Positions 53,668-62,021 of a stretch of 64,000 nt of DNA are shown here, in pieces; position 1 is the first letter of the stretch, and each line of letters begins with the position of its first letter. The notes beneath the pieces are model-generated. The model searched no databases and was not told the origin of the DNA. It saw nothing but the letters and a program-made list of their open reading frames with translations. The DNA comes from Klebsiella quasivariicola. Lineage in GTDB: Bacteria; Pseudomonadota; Gammaproteobacteria; Enterobacterales; Enterobacteriaceae. The stretch lies in the NCBI RefSeq assembly GCF_002269255.1, contig NZ_CP022823.1, positions 2,790,001-2,854,000 on the forward strand. The letters run 5' to 3'. The translations under genes were made by a program, and so were the position numbers.

Positions 53668-54726
53668 TTAGTTCCAGCCGCACTCTGCCGCCAGCTGGCG
53701 CACCAGACTGGCGGCGTCACACTCGCGGATCAATCCCACCCCCTGCCCGGCCCAGTGGGCGCCATACTCATGGACGCCCTGGGCTTTCGCGGCGGCGGCC
53801 AGCGCTTTGCCGATATCGTACGCCAGCGGATAGTCCGGCACGGCGCTCGCCGGACAGGCTTCCCCCAGCGCACAGAAGGCATTCGCCAGACAGCGTGCCG
53901 GACGCCCGGATATCGCGGAGGTCAGCACCGTACGTCCGTCAATGCTGTTGTTGATCGCCGCGCGATAACCGGCGTCGGCGGCCGATTCCGGACACAGTAA
54001 AAACGCCGTACCGAGCTGAACGCCCTGCGCCCCCAACTGCATTACGCTGGTGATCCCCGCCCCGTCCATGATGCCCCCGGCGGCTACCACCGGGATGGTT
54101 AGCCGACGCCGCAGAAGTTGCACCAGGGTGAAGGTGCTCAGTTGGGCATCAGGCTCCTGCGGAGCAAAGATCCCCCGGTGCCCGCCCGCCTCATAGCCCT
54201 GAGCGACCACCACGTCAATTCCCTCGCGCTCGATGACCAGCGCCTCCTGCAGCGAGGTTGCTGTTGCCAGGGTGACGATCCCCTGCTGTTGCAGGCGCTG
54301 GATCGTCTCGCGCGCAGGCAGGCCAAAATGAAAGCTCACCACCGCCGGCGACAGGTCGAGAAGCAGCTCCAGCATCGGCGTATGACCGATGAATGTCTGA
54401 TAGATTTCTTTTAACGAATCCGGGGGCGTACTGCCATAGCGGGCAAAATGGGAGCGTAATGTTGTTGCCCAGTCGGCTTCCCGCCGGGCGTCGCGCCGGG
54501 GCGGCGCATGACAGAACAGATTGACATTGAACGGACGGTCCGTCAGCTGGCGGGTAGCCGCTATCATCGTTTCCGCCTGGGCAACGGTTGACGCGCCCAG
54601 CCCCAGCGAGCCCAGCGCGCCGGCATTACTTACCGCGGCGGCCAGCGCGGGGGTGGAGACGCCCGCCATCGGGGCCTGAATCAGGGGATAATCAATATCA
54701 AGAAGCGAAAGCAGCGGGTTGCTCAT
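53668..54726 (-). CDS. Nitronate monooxygenase / 2-nitropropane dioxygenase family
   Basis: 352 aa. FMN-binding TIM barrel: YPLIQAPMAGVSTPALAAAVSNAGALGSLG, VVAQGYEAGGHRG with the catalytic His, IPVVAAGGIMDGAGI, and GAQGVQLGTAFLLC. These oxidise nitronates such as propionate-3-nitronate. ATG 54726 is chosen because GAGGAAA lies directly upstream; the longer frame would overlap the divergent LysR gene. It is divergent from LysR 54816, the likely regulator, and convergent with the ABC operon (10-bp gap). Confidence 0.9.
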   Translation of the reverse strand: MSNPLLSLLDIDYPLIQAPMAGVSTPALAAAVSNAGALGSLGLGASTVAQAETMIAATRQLTDRPFNVNLFCHAPPRRDARREADWATTLRSHFARYGSTPPDSLKEIYQTFIGHTPMLELLLDLSPAVVSFHFGLPARETIQRLQQQGIVTLATATSLQEALVIEREGIDVVVAQGYEAGGHRGIFAPQEPDAQLSTFTLVQLLRRRLTIPVVAAGGIMDGAGITSVMQLGAQGVQLGTAFLLCPESAADAGYRAAINNSIDGRTVLTSAISGRPARCLANAFCALGEACPASAVPDYPLAYDIGKALAAAAKAQGVHEYGAHWAGQGVGLIRECDAASLVRQLAAECGWN

Positions 54727-54815
54727 GGTTTCCTCATGCATTAGCGATGCCGGAGGCTTACCATCTCTTTTAAAGATGATAAGATCAATATCATTTTTAT
54801 ATTGAGAATAAAAAT

Positions 54816-55661
54816 ATGAACCACAGCACACTGCAGATCTTTATCCAGGTGGCAGAGACGCAAAGTGTCACCCAGGCGGCGAAACGGCTCGGCCGCGTGC
54901 AGTCCAATATCACGACCCGTATTCAGCAACTGGAAGAGGAGCTTGGCGTGGCGCTCTTCGTCCGCAGCAATAAGAAGATGGTGCCATCCCCGGCAGGCGC
55001 GCAGTTTCTCAGCTATGCCCGGCGGATCCTGAGTCTTGCGGAGGAAGCAAAGCAGGCCCTGAATCCGGTGACCCCCAGCGGTACCCTGCGGCTGGGCGCG
55101 ATGGAGGCGACCGCCGCCAGCCGGCTGCCGCCGCTGCTGACCTGCTTTCAACAGCGGTGCCCGCAGGTAGAGATCGTGCTCTCCACCCAGCCAACCCGCC
55201 AGTTAACCGAGGGAGTGGTCAACGCCGCTCTTGATGCCGCGCTGGTCTGCCTGCCGCCGGGGGCCGATGGTCAACCGGCCTGTCCTGCCGAGCTGGCATT
55301 CACCCCGGTGTTTCATGAAACCCTGATGCTGGTCCGTCCGCGGAATCCGGGCCCGCTGCGGTTCGCGGCATTTGCCAGCGGGTGCAGTTATCGGGCGCTG
55401 GGCGAACGCTGGCTGGCAGCGCAGCAAATAACTGCCGAGGTGCATGAGGTCAACTCCTACCACAGCATGCTCGCCTGCGCGGCCTCCGGGCGCTACGCCT
55501 GCCTGCTGCCGCAGAGCGTGCTGGCGCAGATGACGCTTCCCGAAAACTGCCTTAGCGAACCGCTGTGCGCGGCGACCACCCAGCTTATCTGGCGCAACGG
55601 GGACAGCGCTCCCGCCCTGAGCGAATGGCGCAAGCTGTTGCAAAGTGTGGCGAACGACTAA
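54816..55661 (+). CDS. LysR-family transcriptional regulator
   Basis: 281 aa. Winged helix-turn-helix LQIFIQVAETQSVTQAAKR followed by VQSNITTRIQQLEEELGVALF and a conventional effector domain. Divergent from the nitronate monooxygenase gene at 54726, the likely target. The inter-gene gap is only 89 bp. Ligand unknown. Confidence 0.9.
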   Translation: MNHSTLQIFIQVAETQSVTQAAKRLGRVQSNITTRIQQLEEELGVALFVRSNKKMVPSPAGAQFLSYARRILSLAEEAKQALNPVTPSGTLRLGAMEATAASRLPPLLTCFQQRCPQVEIVLSTQPTRQLTEGVVNAALDAALVCLPPGADGQPACPAELAFTPVFHETLMLVRPRNPGPLRFAAFASGCSYRALGERWLAAQQITAEVHEVNSYHSMLACAASGRYACLLPQSVLAQMTLPENCLSEPLCAATTQLIWRNGDSAPALSEWRKLLQSVAND

Positions 55662-55773
55662 GCTGAAAAAGGAAACCGCGATGCACTGGCAGGAGGCGCA
55701 CCAGAGCTCTTCCCGATAAACGCAGCGGCGTTTTACCGCTACAGTATCAACGCTGGCGACAAAATCGCTTGTC

Positions 55774-56096
55774 GCCAGGTCACGGCTATGATGCCGCTTT
55801 TTTGCCGGGTGGCGGCTGCGCCTGACCCGGCCTACAGGGCTGCGCTTTCAGGCTAATGGGATCCTGTGGTCCGCAGGCCAGCGCAAGCGCAGCGCCGCCA
55901 GGGGCCAGGTCGCGGCTATGATGCCACTTTTTTGCCGGGTGGCGGCTGCGCCTGACCCGGCCTACAGGGCTGCGTTTTCAGGCTAATGGGATCCTGCGGT
56001 CCGTAGGCCCGCGCAAGCGCAGCGCCGCCGGGCGCCAGGTCACGGCTATGATGCCGCTTTTTTGCCGGGTGGCGGCTACGCCTGACCCGGCCTACG
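55774..56096. repeat. 130-bp tandem repeat array with REP cores (2.5 copies)
   Basis: The unit starting GCCAGGTCACGGCTATGATGCC repeats at 55774, 55904 and 56034, exactly 130 bp apart, with the last copy partial (about 63 bp). Each unit contains a REP-type palindrome core (GCCGGGTGGCGGCTGCGCC and its GACCCGGCCTAC partner). The copies show scattered single-base differences. It sits between two convergent-to-tandem genes (LysR and a VOC gene) and could act as a BIME: gyrase/IHF binding, transcript 3'-end protection or recombination hotspot. Confidence 0.88.
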
Positions 56097-56112
56097 CCTT
56101 ACGGGAGTCATT

Positions 56113-56535
56113 ATGTCGTTCAGCCATATGCGTATTGCCAGACCGGTCAGTGAACTGGACGCCGCCGCCAGCATGTATTGCGCCGGGCTGGGGCTTCAGC
56201 AGCTCGGCAGTTTTACCGATCACGAAGGATTCAGCGGGATAATGCTCGGCGCGCCCGACGCGGAGTGGCATCTGGAATTCACCCACTGTCGCCACCACCC
56301 CGTCACTCCCTCGCCAGGAGATGAAGATTTACTGGTGCTGTATTACCCGCAGCAGGCGGCATGGGAAGCACAGTGCGCCGCCATGGACGCCGCCGGGTTT
56401 CTGCGCGTTACGGCGTTTAACCCTTACTGGGAGGTCAATGGCGTCACTTTCGTCGACCGCGATGGCTATCGCACCGTATTGCAAAACCGCGCCTGGGGCA
56501 TCACGCACGATTCGTCGGGCCTGGCGGCGAGCTGA
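56113..56535 (+). CDS. VOC-family protein (glyoxalase/dioxygenase-like)
   Basis: 140 aa. Two paired beta-alpha modules of the vicinal-oxygen-chelate fold: MRIARPVSELDAAASMYCAGLGLQQL with DHEGFSGIMLGAPDAEWHLEFT, and the second half ending VDRDGYRTVLQN. Metal residues His/Glu are in the usual strand ends (HMRI, LEFT, DGYRTVL). AGGGGAGTC-like ribosome site before ATG 56113. It follows the REP array directly. Substrate unknown. Confidence 0.82.
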   Translation: MSFSHMRIARPVSELDAAASMYCAGLGLQQLGSFTDHEGFSGIMLGAPDAEWHLEFTHCRHHPVTPSPGDEDLLVLYYPQQAAWEAQCAAMDAAGFLRVTAFNPYWEVNGVTFVDRDGYRTVLQNRAWGITHDSSGLAAS

Positions 56536-56690
56536 CGTTGATCGGGGCGGGCGTCAGCCGCGGTAAAAGCAATTATTTACATTCGGACAGACATCGTTCC
56601 CGTCGGTTACCGATAAAACGCGGTCGCGACTCGCCAGCGTCCTCCCGGCGCGCTATGCTAACTACCTCTTTGTATTAACATCTTATCCCT

Positions 56691-57878
56691 ATGAGCACTT
56701 CCGTCAGCACTACGCAACTCAATTTGCGCATTATTTCGATCGTTGTTTTTACGTGTATCTGCTATCTCTCCATTGGCCTGCCGCTGGCCGTTCTGCCGGG
56801 TTACATTCACTATCAGCTGGGCTACAGCACCTTTGTGGCCGGAATTGTGATCAGTCTGCAGTACATCTCGACGCTGATTAGTCGGCCGCACGCCGGGCGC
56901 TATACCGATATCTGGGGCCCGAAAAAAGTGGTCAGCCTCGGGATCATCTGCTGTCTGCTCAGTGGCGCCTTCACGCTGCTGGCCGTCGTCCTGCAGGCAA
57001 CGCCGATGCTCGCCATCACCGCGCTGCTGGCGGGCCGGGTGTTTCTCGGCGTCGGCGAGAGCTTTACCGCCACCGGCGCCACCCTGTGGGGGATCAAAAC
57101 CGTCGGCGCGATCCACACGTCGCGGGTGATCTCCTGGAACGGCGTGGCGACCTATGTCGCCATGGCGGTCGGGGCGCCGCTGGGGGTCACCCTTAACCAG
57201 TATTTCGGCATCAGCGGCTTTGCTTCGCTGGTGGTGCTGGTCGCGGCCATCGGCCTGCTGTTCGCCCGTACCCGCCAGGACGTCAGGGTGACCGCCGGCG
57301 TCAGAGCGCCCTTTCACGCGGTGGTGCGAAAAATCTGGCCTTATGGCCTGGGTCTGGCCTTTGGCACCGTGGGTTTCGGCGTGATCGCCACCTTTATCAC
57401 CCTTTATTTTGCGGCGCACAGCTGGCAGGGCGCCGCGTTTACCCTTTCGCTGTTTAGCATCGGCTTTATCTGTGTTCGCCTGGTGCTGGGAAATACCATT
57501 ACCCGCTACGGCGGCGTCCCGGTCTCCCTGGCCTGCTTTGTGATCGAATGTCTCGGCCTGCTGTTGATCTGGCTGGCGCCATCAGCCTGGGTGGCCGGTG
57601 TCGGCGCTTTTCTCACCGGTTCCGGTTTCTCGCTGGTCTTCCCTGCATTAGGCGTGGAGGCGGTCAAACAGGTGGAAGAGCAAAACCAGGGCACCGCCCT
57701 CGGCACCTACTCGGCATTCCTTGACCTGGCGCTGGGGCTCACCGGGCCACTGGCCGGATGGGTCGCCGGCTTTTACGATCTTGCGACGCTCTATTTACTG
57801 GCGGCGATCGTGGTGGTGTTCGCTTTCCTGCTGATTTTACGCGTACACCGGCAACAGCGGGTGAGGTCGCAGGCATAA
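56691..57878 (+). CDS. MFS transporter, YhhS/YfcJ-like (UPF0226)
   Basis: 395 aa, 12 helices. Family motifs: LPLAVLPGYIHYQLGYSTFVAGIVISLQ, LISRPHAGRYTDIWGPKK, RVFLGVGESFTATGATLWG, VISWNGVATYVAMAVGAPLG and SLVFPALGVEAVKQV. Related to E. coli YhhS/YfcJ, putative arabinose-efflux-like pumps. No strong ribosome site precedes ATG 56691, so the start is the best available rather than certain. No regulator is adjacent. Confidence 0.87.
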   Translation: MSTSVSTTQLNLRIISIVVFTCICYLSIGLPLAVLPGYIHYQLGYSTFVAGIVISLQYISTLISRPHAGRYTDIWGPKKVVSLGIICCLLSGAFTLLAVVLQATPMLAITALLAGRVFLGVGESFTATGATLWGIKTVGAIHTSRVISWNGVATYVAMAVGAPLGVTLNQYFGISGFASLVVLVAAIGLLFARTRQDVRVTAGVRAPFHAVVRKIWPYGLGLAFGTVGFGVIATFITLYFAAHSWQGAAFTLSLFSIGFICVRLVLGNTITRYGGVPVSLACFVIECLGLLLIWLAPSAWVAGVGAFLTGSGFSLVFPALGVEAVKQVEEQNQGTALGTYSAFLDLALGLTGPLAGWVAGFYDLATLYLLAAIVVVFAFLLILRVHRQQRVRSQA

Positions 57879-58089
57879 TCTGACCAGGCTCCCGGGCCTG
57901 GTCAAAAAACGAATCGGTAATTGACGACGATTCGGCTTCCATGCCAACATTCCCTCAGCGTCTGGCAGCAGAGGCAAGGACGGTAGCGGAGAACAACAGA
58001 GATCGCGCAACGATCCAGCCCGGTACCGTAGTCCAATCCGAATCACTGACCCACACGGTGAATTCCTGATTCTGGCGGGAAACACAAAC

Positions 58090-58380
58090 ATGCACCAAAG
58101 TTTTAATCAGCGCGTTCATTTCTACTACTGCGTCCTGGTCGCGCTGAAAATGCACGGAAAGTCGAAAAAATCGGGCGGTATCAGAGGAAAGAATAACTTT
58201 CTGCTGAAATGGCTGCGTCGGGCGCAGGATAACAACATTTTTCATCCCGATATCACCAGCGAAATTGAGTGGCTGCGAGGAAAAATTATTCAGGCCGGCT
58301 ACGACACCGATCTCGAGCCAATGCTGGATTTTGTTTACGCCACCGCCAGCCGTGCCGAAGCGCTGAAGAACGCCGAATAA
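58090..58380 (+). CDS. Small conserved-looking protein, unknown function
   Basis: 96 aa, basic N-terminal half and acidic C-terminal half: HQSFNQRVHFYYCVLVALKMHGKSKKSGG, then LLKWLRRAQDNNIFHPDITSEIEWLRGKI, then LEPMLDFVYATASRAEAL. Helical, with no signal peptide or membrane segment. I do not recognise the family. Ribosome site weak. Codon use is like that of the neighbours, which supports a real gene. Confidence 0.6.
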   Translation: MHQSFNQRVHFYYCVLVALKMHGKSKKSGGIRGKNNFLLKWLRRAQDNNIFHPDITSEIEWLRGKIIQAGYDTDLEPMLDFVYATASRAEALKNAE

Positions 58381-58582
58381 GCCCCTGCGTCCCTTGCGGG
58401 CGCAGATGCGGTCCCTGCCACTTATCACTCACAGGATCTGCCGACAGCCCGGGTTCTATCCGGTTATGTTATATTTTGTGACACTGTCACGAAACAGTGG
58501 CCACGGAGGATGATTAACCGCTGACAGGTCGCCTGAGGCGATCTATGCTTTGCCCTGTCTCCCTCACACAGGACTGCACCCG

Positions 58583-59344
58583 ATGGCCGACTGGAATCCT
58601 TCGCTCTATCTGCAATTCGACGCTGAACGTACCCGCCCCGCGGCCGACCTGCTCTCCCGTATTGCCCATCTGCCGGTGAAGCACGCCGTCGACCTTGGCT
58701 GCGGACCGGGAAACAGTACCCGGCTGCTGCGCGCCGCCTGGCCGCTGGCGACGATCGTCGGCATCGATAACTCCCCGGCCATGTTGACCCAGGCGGCGCA
58801 GGCGTTGCCCGACTGTGAATTTATCGACGCCGATATTGCCCGCTGGCAGCCTGCGCAACCTGTTGACGTGATCTATGCCAACGCCTCGCTGCAGTGGCTC
58901 CGGGACCACGAGACGCTTTTTCCGCATCTGGTGAAACAGCTGGCCGCTAACGGGACGCTGGCGGTGCAGATGCCGGATAACTGGCAGGAGCCCTCCCACA
59001 CCCTGATGCGGCAGGTTGCCAGCGAGATGGGGTTGCCGGACCGCGGGCGCCAGCCGTTACTCCCGCCCGCCGCCTGGTACGATCTGCTGAGCCGCCATGG
59101 TTGTGAGGTTGATCTCTGGCGCACTACCTATTTTCATCCCCTCGCGTCTCATCAGGCGATAGTCGACTGGCTGCAGAGCACCGGATTACGCCCCTATCTT
59201 GCAGGCCTGGGCGAGCAGGCCGGAAGCGCGTTTCTTACACGCTATCTCGCATTGCTGGCCGATCACTATCCGTTACAGTGTAACGGCAAAGTGCTTCTGC
59301 GGTTCCCGCGGTTGTTTATGGTGGCGCGAAGGATCGCCGCCTGA
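58583..59344 (+). CDS. tam: Trans-aconitate 2-methyltransferase
   Basis: 253 aa, close to E. coli Tam (252). N-terminal ADWNPSLYLQFDAERTRPAADLLSRI, SAM-binding VDLGCGPGNSTRLL, FIDADIARWQP and NASLQWLRDHETLFPHL, PHTLM-like segment SHTLMRQVASE. It methylates trans-aconitate with S-adenosylmethionine, relieving aconitase inhibition. Start ATG 58583 fits the family; the frame extends to 58550 without support. Position near uxaB matches E. coli synteny. Confidence 0.95.
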   Translation: MADWNPSLYLQFDAERTRPAADLLSRIAHLPVKHAVDLGCGPGNSTRLLRAAWPLATIVGIDNSPAMLTQAAQALPDCEFIDADIARWQPAQPVDVIYANASLQWLRDHETLFPHLVKQLAANGTLAVQMPDNWQEPSHTLMRQVASEMGLPDRGRQPLLPPAAWYDLLSRHGCEVDLWRTTYFHPLASHQAIVDWLQSTGLRPYLAGLGEQAGSAFLTRYLALLADHYPLQCNGKVLLRFPRLFMVARRIAA

Positions 59345-59506
59345 CCGTTGGTATAGGGGCCAGGAAAGCGTAGTGATGAACGGGGTAAAGGATCTGCTAT
59401 ACCATCCTGATTTTCAGGATTGATAATCCTGAACGTTGCGATATTCAATATCTTAGTCAGCGTGCGACAGTGATTACGCCTTCAACCTGCAAAGAGAATC
59501 ACTACT

Positions 59507-59827
59507 ATGAGTACTCCTCCTGTCGACCGCCGAACGCTGGCGGCTATCGCGCCAAAGCTAGCCGAGCTAACCGAAACGGTGCTGTTTGGCGATATCTGGG
59601 CGCGCAGCGAGCTGTCGCCCCGCGAACGCAGCCTGATCACGCTTTCCGCCCTGACGGCGCAGGGCAAAACTGAACAGCTGCCGTGGCACATCGCGCTCGG
59701 CTATCAGAATGGCCTGAGCCGGGAAGAAATTGTCGAATTGTTTACCCATCTGGCGTTCTATGCCGGCTGGCCGGCGGCGGCCAGCGCCCTGACCTGCCTG
59801 AACGCGCAGGAGGCGTCATGCCCCTGA
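59507..59827 (+). CDS. Carboxymuconolactone decarboxylase-family protein
   Basis: 106 aa. CMD-family body: TVLFGDIWARSELSPRERSLITLSALTAQGKTEQLPWHIALGYQNGLSREEIVELFTHLAFYAGWPAAASAL; the AhpD-like redox Cys pair is absent, so a gamma-carboxymuconolactone decarboxylase-like rather than peroxidase role is likely. It overlaps the tautomerase gene by 10 bp. Operon-like pair. Confidence 0.88.
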   Translation: MSTPPVDRRTLAAIAPKLAELTETVLFGDIWARSELSPRERSLITLSALTAQGKTEQLPWHIALGYQNGLSREEIVELFTHLAFYAGWPAAASALTCLNAQEASCP

Positions 59828-60198
59828 CCCGAATTTCGCTTGGCACCGCCTGGCGTCCCGCGGAGTTTGCTCAGCTGTCAACGTTATTCCATGAATGCCT
59901 GGTGGCAGAGTTTGACGTGCCGACAGCAGATAAATTTCAGTTTATCGAACAGGCCGCCGACGAGCAGCGCATTTACGACCCGCACTACCTCAGCGGAGGA
60001 CGCAGCGCCCGCTTCGTGCTGTTTCATATTTTCGCCGGAAAACAGCGCAGCCGGGCGCAGAAACAGCGGCTTTATCGTCGGCTCTGCGCGCGGTTAGACG
60101 ATGAGATGGCGGTCAGCCCACAGGACGTGATGGTGGTTATCCAGTTTAACCAACGGGAGGACTGGAGTTTTAGCGGAGGGAAGATGGCGGGCGAATAA
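59818..60198 (+). CDS. Tautomerase/MIF-superfamily protein
   Basis: 126 aa. The mature N-terminus after Met is Pro (MPLTRISLG), the general-base Pro of the 4-oxalocrotonate tautomerase superfamily. The body (LFHECLVAEFDVPTADKFQFIEQAADEQRIY, RFVLFHIFAGKQRSRAQKQRLYRRL, DVMVVIQFNQREDWSFSGG) fits a longer fused-type tautomerase. ATG 59818 overlaps the CMD gene. Its 3' 60 codons are duplicated at 61838-62021 on the far side of the T6SS island. Confidence 0.85.
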   Translation: MPLTRISLGTAWRPAEFAQLSTLFHECLVAEFDVPTADKFQFIEQAADEQRIYDPHYLSGGRSARFVLFHIFAGKQRSRAQKQRLYRRLCARLDDEMAVSPQDVMVVIQFNQREDWSFSGGKMAGE

Positions 60199-60256
60199 GG
60201 CAGGCGGCGCCGCATGAGGCGCCGCGGTTCAGCACTATATCATTTGCTACCAGGCA
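60015..60256 (+). repeat. Left direct repeat flanking the T6SS island
   Basis: Bases 60015-60232 match 61838-62055 with about 7 differences in 218 bp. The similarity resumes after a short divergent segment with TTTGCTACCAGGCA at 60243-60256, matching 62064-62077. It comprises the 3' part of the tautomerase gene and its hairpin, and runs into the final codons of hcp. Confidence 0.9.
60204..60225 (+). terminator. Hairpin after the tautomerase gene (left copy)
   Basis: 8-bp perfect stem GCGGCGCC/GGCGCCGC with a 6-nt loop, immediately after the tautomerase stop. No T tract follows. Copied at 62027-62048. Confidence 0.5.
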
Positions 60257-60729
60257 CAACAGCGATCGTTCCATGAATCACGATACATGATGTTTCCTTC
60301 TGTGTATCTCCAGGTGATCGTCTCATAACGGAAATCAATGTCTTCAAGGTGAGTACTTGTCATTCCGGCCGGATGTAAATTTTGTGTGATTGCCGTAATC
60401 TTAATATTCGTCATCGCTATGTTAAAATATTCAATTTCCAGTCCCGCCTCATTTATTCTGTACATTTTTAGTGTTGCCAATTTTAATGTTCGACCTTCAC
60501 AAAGAGCCCTAAATAACAAAGGTGTTGTTCTGTCAAACTCTTTTTGAATTTTAATCGGTGTATGAAGACGGGTTCCCGTCAGCTTTCCTGTATTATTATC
60601 GGCAGGTAACCAAACATGATGATTCACTGCGCGCAATTCGATAGAACCCGTGCGCGTGGGCATCAGGCAAGAACCTATAATAGGCGAATCATTCTCATCA
60701 GTTAACCATAAATATGCTGGATTTGACAT
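60247..60729 (-). CDS. hcp: Hcp-family type VI secretion tube protein (orphan)
   Basis: 160 aa of the Hcp superfamily: N-terminal SNPAYLWLTDENDSPIIGSC, FDRTTPLLFRALCEGRTL, and C-terminal VTWRY-like TITWRYTEGNIMYRDSWN. Hcp forms the T6SS inner tube and can carry effectors. The GAGGATGGGTA ribosome site precedes ATG 60729. The C-terminus continues past the usual end with NDRCCAW-stop, whose last codons lie inside the left direct repeat, so the tail seems to come from the recipient locus. No T6SS structural genes are present. Confidence 0.82.
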   Translation of the reverse strand: MSNPAYLWLTDENDSPIIGSCLMPTRTGSIELRAVNHHVWLPADNNTGKLTGTRLHTPIKIQKEFDRTTPLLFRALCEGRTLKLATLKMYRINEAGLEIEYFNIAMTNIKITAITQNLHPAGMTSTHLEDIDFRYETITWRYTEGNIMYRDSWNDRCCAW

Positions 60730-60747
60730 TACCCATCCTCTTTCATA

Positions 60748-60942
60748 TCAGTTTTTAACTTTAAACCAAACAACAACGTGAAACCCAATGATTAATAAAA
60801 CAAAAAGTCCTATTAAGTTAATGGCAATGTCAGGGAAAAGAGAGACTGCAATCATGCTAAATACAATGATTAATAATACAATGCCCCATCCCCATAAAAA
60901 AAGAATGAACTCTTCCTTTAACCATCTTTTCAAGAAATCCAT
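60748..60942 (-). CDS. 64-aa two-helix membrane protein (candidate immunity protein)
   Basis: ATG 60942 follows GAGGTGA at close spacing. Two hydrophobic helices: FILFLWGWGIVLLIIVFSMI and LIGLFVLLIIGFHVVVWF. It lies 4 bp after the 238-aa gene and 18 bp before hcp, so all three are one operon. Small polytopic proteins of this size next to orphan hcp genes are often immunity proteins against membrane-acting effectors, but no family is recognised. Confidence 0.7.
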   Translation of the reverse strand: MDFLKRWLKEEFILFLWGWGIVLLIIVFSMIAVSLFPDIAINLIGLFVLLIIGFHVVVWFKVKN

Positions 60943-60946
60943 CCAT

Positions 60947-61663
60947 TCACCTCATTAATTTAATAAGTAATTCAGCAAGTTCATCATCGGAAATAATCAT
61001 CGGATTTAAATAAGGAACTCCTGTGATGACAGGTTCGATGAGGAAGTACATCATCTCCAGATGGTTGGAATATAATGCATTGTAATAAAATGAATTATGC
61101 CTTTTCAAATTGTCAGCGCTATTTGCGGCATCCTGAATCAATCCATATACGTTCAATACCACTGCGGTAGCAGTTACACTCCCTTTAAGGACTAATGACC
61201 TTGCCCTGTTGATACGCCCATATACAACTGTATTAAATCTGGAAGTCTGGCAAATCATGGTTGCTACTGCCATGATTAAAATCCGATTAGTTAATCCTGA
61301 TGATGATATGTAAACTCCCGCGCTGACAAGCTTCTTGAGAATATATTGAGCTTTTTCTTCTTTTTTATTTTGAAAATAGGTTTCTATATATATTTTAATC
61401 ATTTGAAAAATGATATCACGGTTTGTAAATAATTGCGCCAGCCCTGCAATAAATCTTGTGTCCTCTTGCTTTAACTTAGAACAAACATCCTGATAATTAT
61501 CCATTAAGCAGGAAGTATAATACGAAGCACGGGTTATACCACTTCCCATTTGATTCAGTGTATCTATAACATTCTTTTTCACTCCAGCAAATGCTTCATC
61601 AAGTTTCAGCGCCAGGATATGCTCTGCCTCGATAGAGGTAATAATGAAATCCCTATAATACAT
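60947..61663 (-). CDS. 238-aa protein of unknown function (candidate T6SS effector)
   Basis: GGAAGAGG ribosome site before ATG 61663. N-terminal half is soluble and helical (AEHILALKLDEAFAGVKKNVI, KLKQEDTRFIAGLAQLF). The C-terminal half contains two or three hydrophobic stretches (SSGLTNRILIMAVATMIC, LVLKGSVTATAVVLNVYGLI, EMMYFLIEPVITGVPYL). No signal peptide or known enzyme motif. AT-rich, unlike the neighbours, so acquired. A pore-forming or membrane-acting toxin secreted with the linked Hcp is one hypothesis; it could also be an immunity or accessory protein. Confidence 0.65.
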   Translation of the reverse strand: MYYRDFIITSIEAEHILALKLDEAFAGVKKNVIDTLNQMGSGITRASYYTSCLMDNYQDVCSKLKQEDTRFIAGLAQLFTNRDIIFQMIKIYIETYFQNKKEEKAQYILKKLVSAGVYISSSGLTNRILIMAVATMICQTSRFNTVVYGRINRARSLVLKGSVTATAVVLNVYGLIQDAANSADNLKRHNSFYYNALYSNHLEMMYFLIEPVITGVPYLNPMIISDDELAELLIKLMR

Positions 61664-61837
61664 AATCAGCCTCTTCCTTTATTAGACTATTCATTTTCCC
61701 AGCGCATATTTCTTACGGTGATCTGGCCTTTCAATATACGTATAAAACGATGATCTTGATAGTGATATAAATTTTTCTCTCTTGTTTATATTCACTCAAA
61801 CCCTGTCCGGTAAAAATACCTCTGATAGCTTTTGTTG
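61664..61837. other. AT-rich promoter region of the T6SS island
   Basis: 175 bp of AT-rich sequence upstream of the three-gene island, bounded by the right direct repeat at 61838. It contains the likely island promoter (around 61740-61790, rich in TATA runs). No additional gene is seen. Confidence 0.4.
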
Positions 61838-62021
61838 CGTGCTGTTTCATATTTTCGCCGGTAAACCGCGCAGCCGGGCGCAGAAACAGGGGCTTTATCG
61901 TCGGCTCTGTGCGCGGTTAGACGATGAGATGGCGGTCAGCCCGCAGGACGTGATGGTGGTTATCCAGTTTAACCAACTGGAGGACTGGAGTTTTAGCGGA
62001 GGGAAGATGGCAGGCGAATAA
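61838..62021 (+). pseudogene. Duplicated 3' fragment of the tautomerase gene
   Basis: Encodes the last 60 codons of the tautomerase (VLFHIFAGKPRSRAQKQGLY through FSGGKMAGE-stop) with a few substitutions relative to the intact gene at 59818. It has lost the N-terminal Pro and the first half, so it is a dead gene fragment left by the island insertion. An open frame starting at 61782 runs into it but adds only island sequence. Confidence 0.85.

Noticed and set aside
55774..56096. Tandem repeats considered as a CRISPR array
   Set aside because: The whole 130-bp unit is conserved with no variable spacers and contains REP palindromes; no cas genes nearby.
61782..62021. Possible new gene preceding the right direct repeat
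   Set aside because: All recognisable sequence is the duplicated tautomerase tail; the upstream part is island sequence without a ribosome site.
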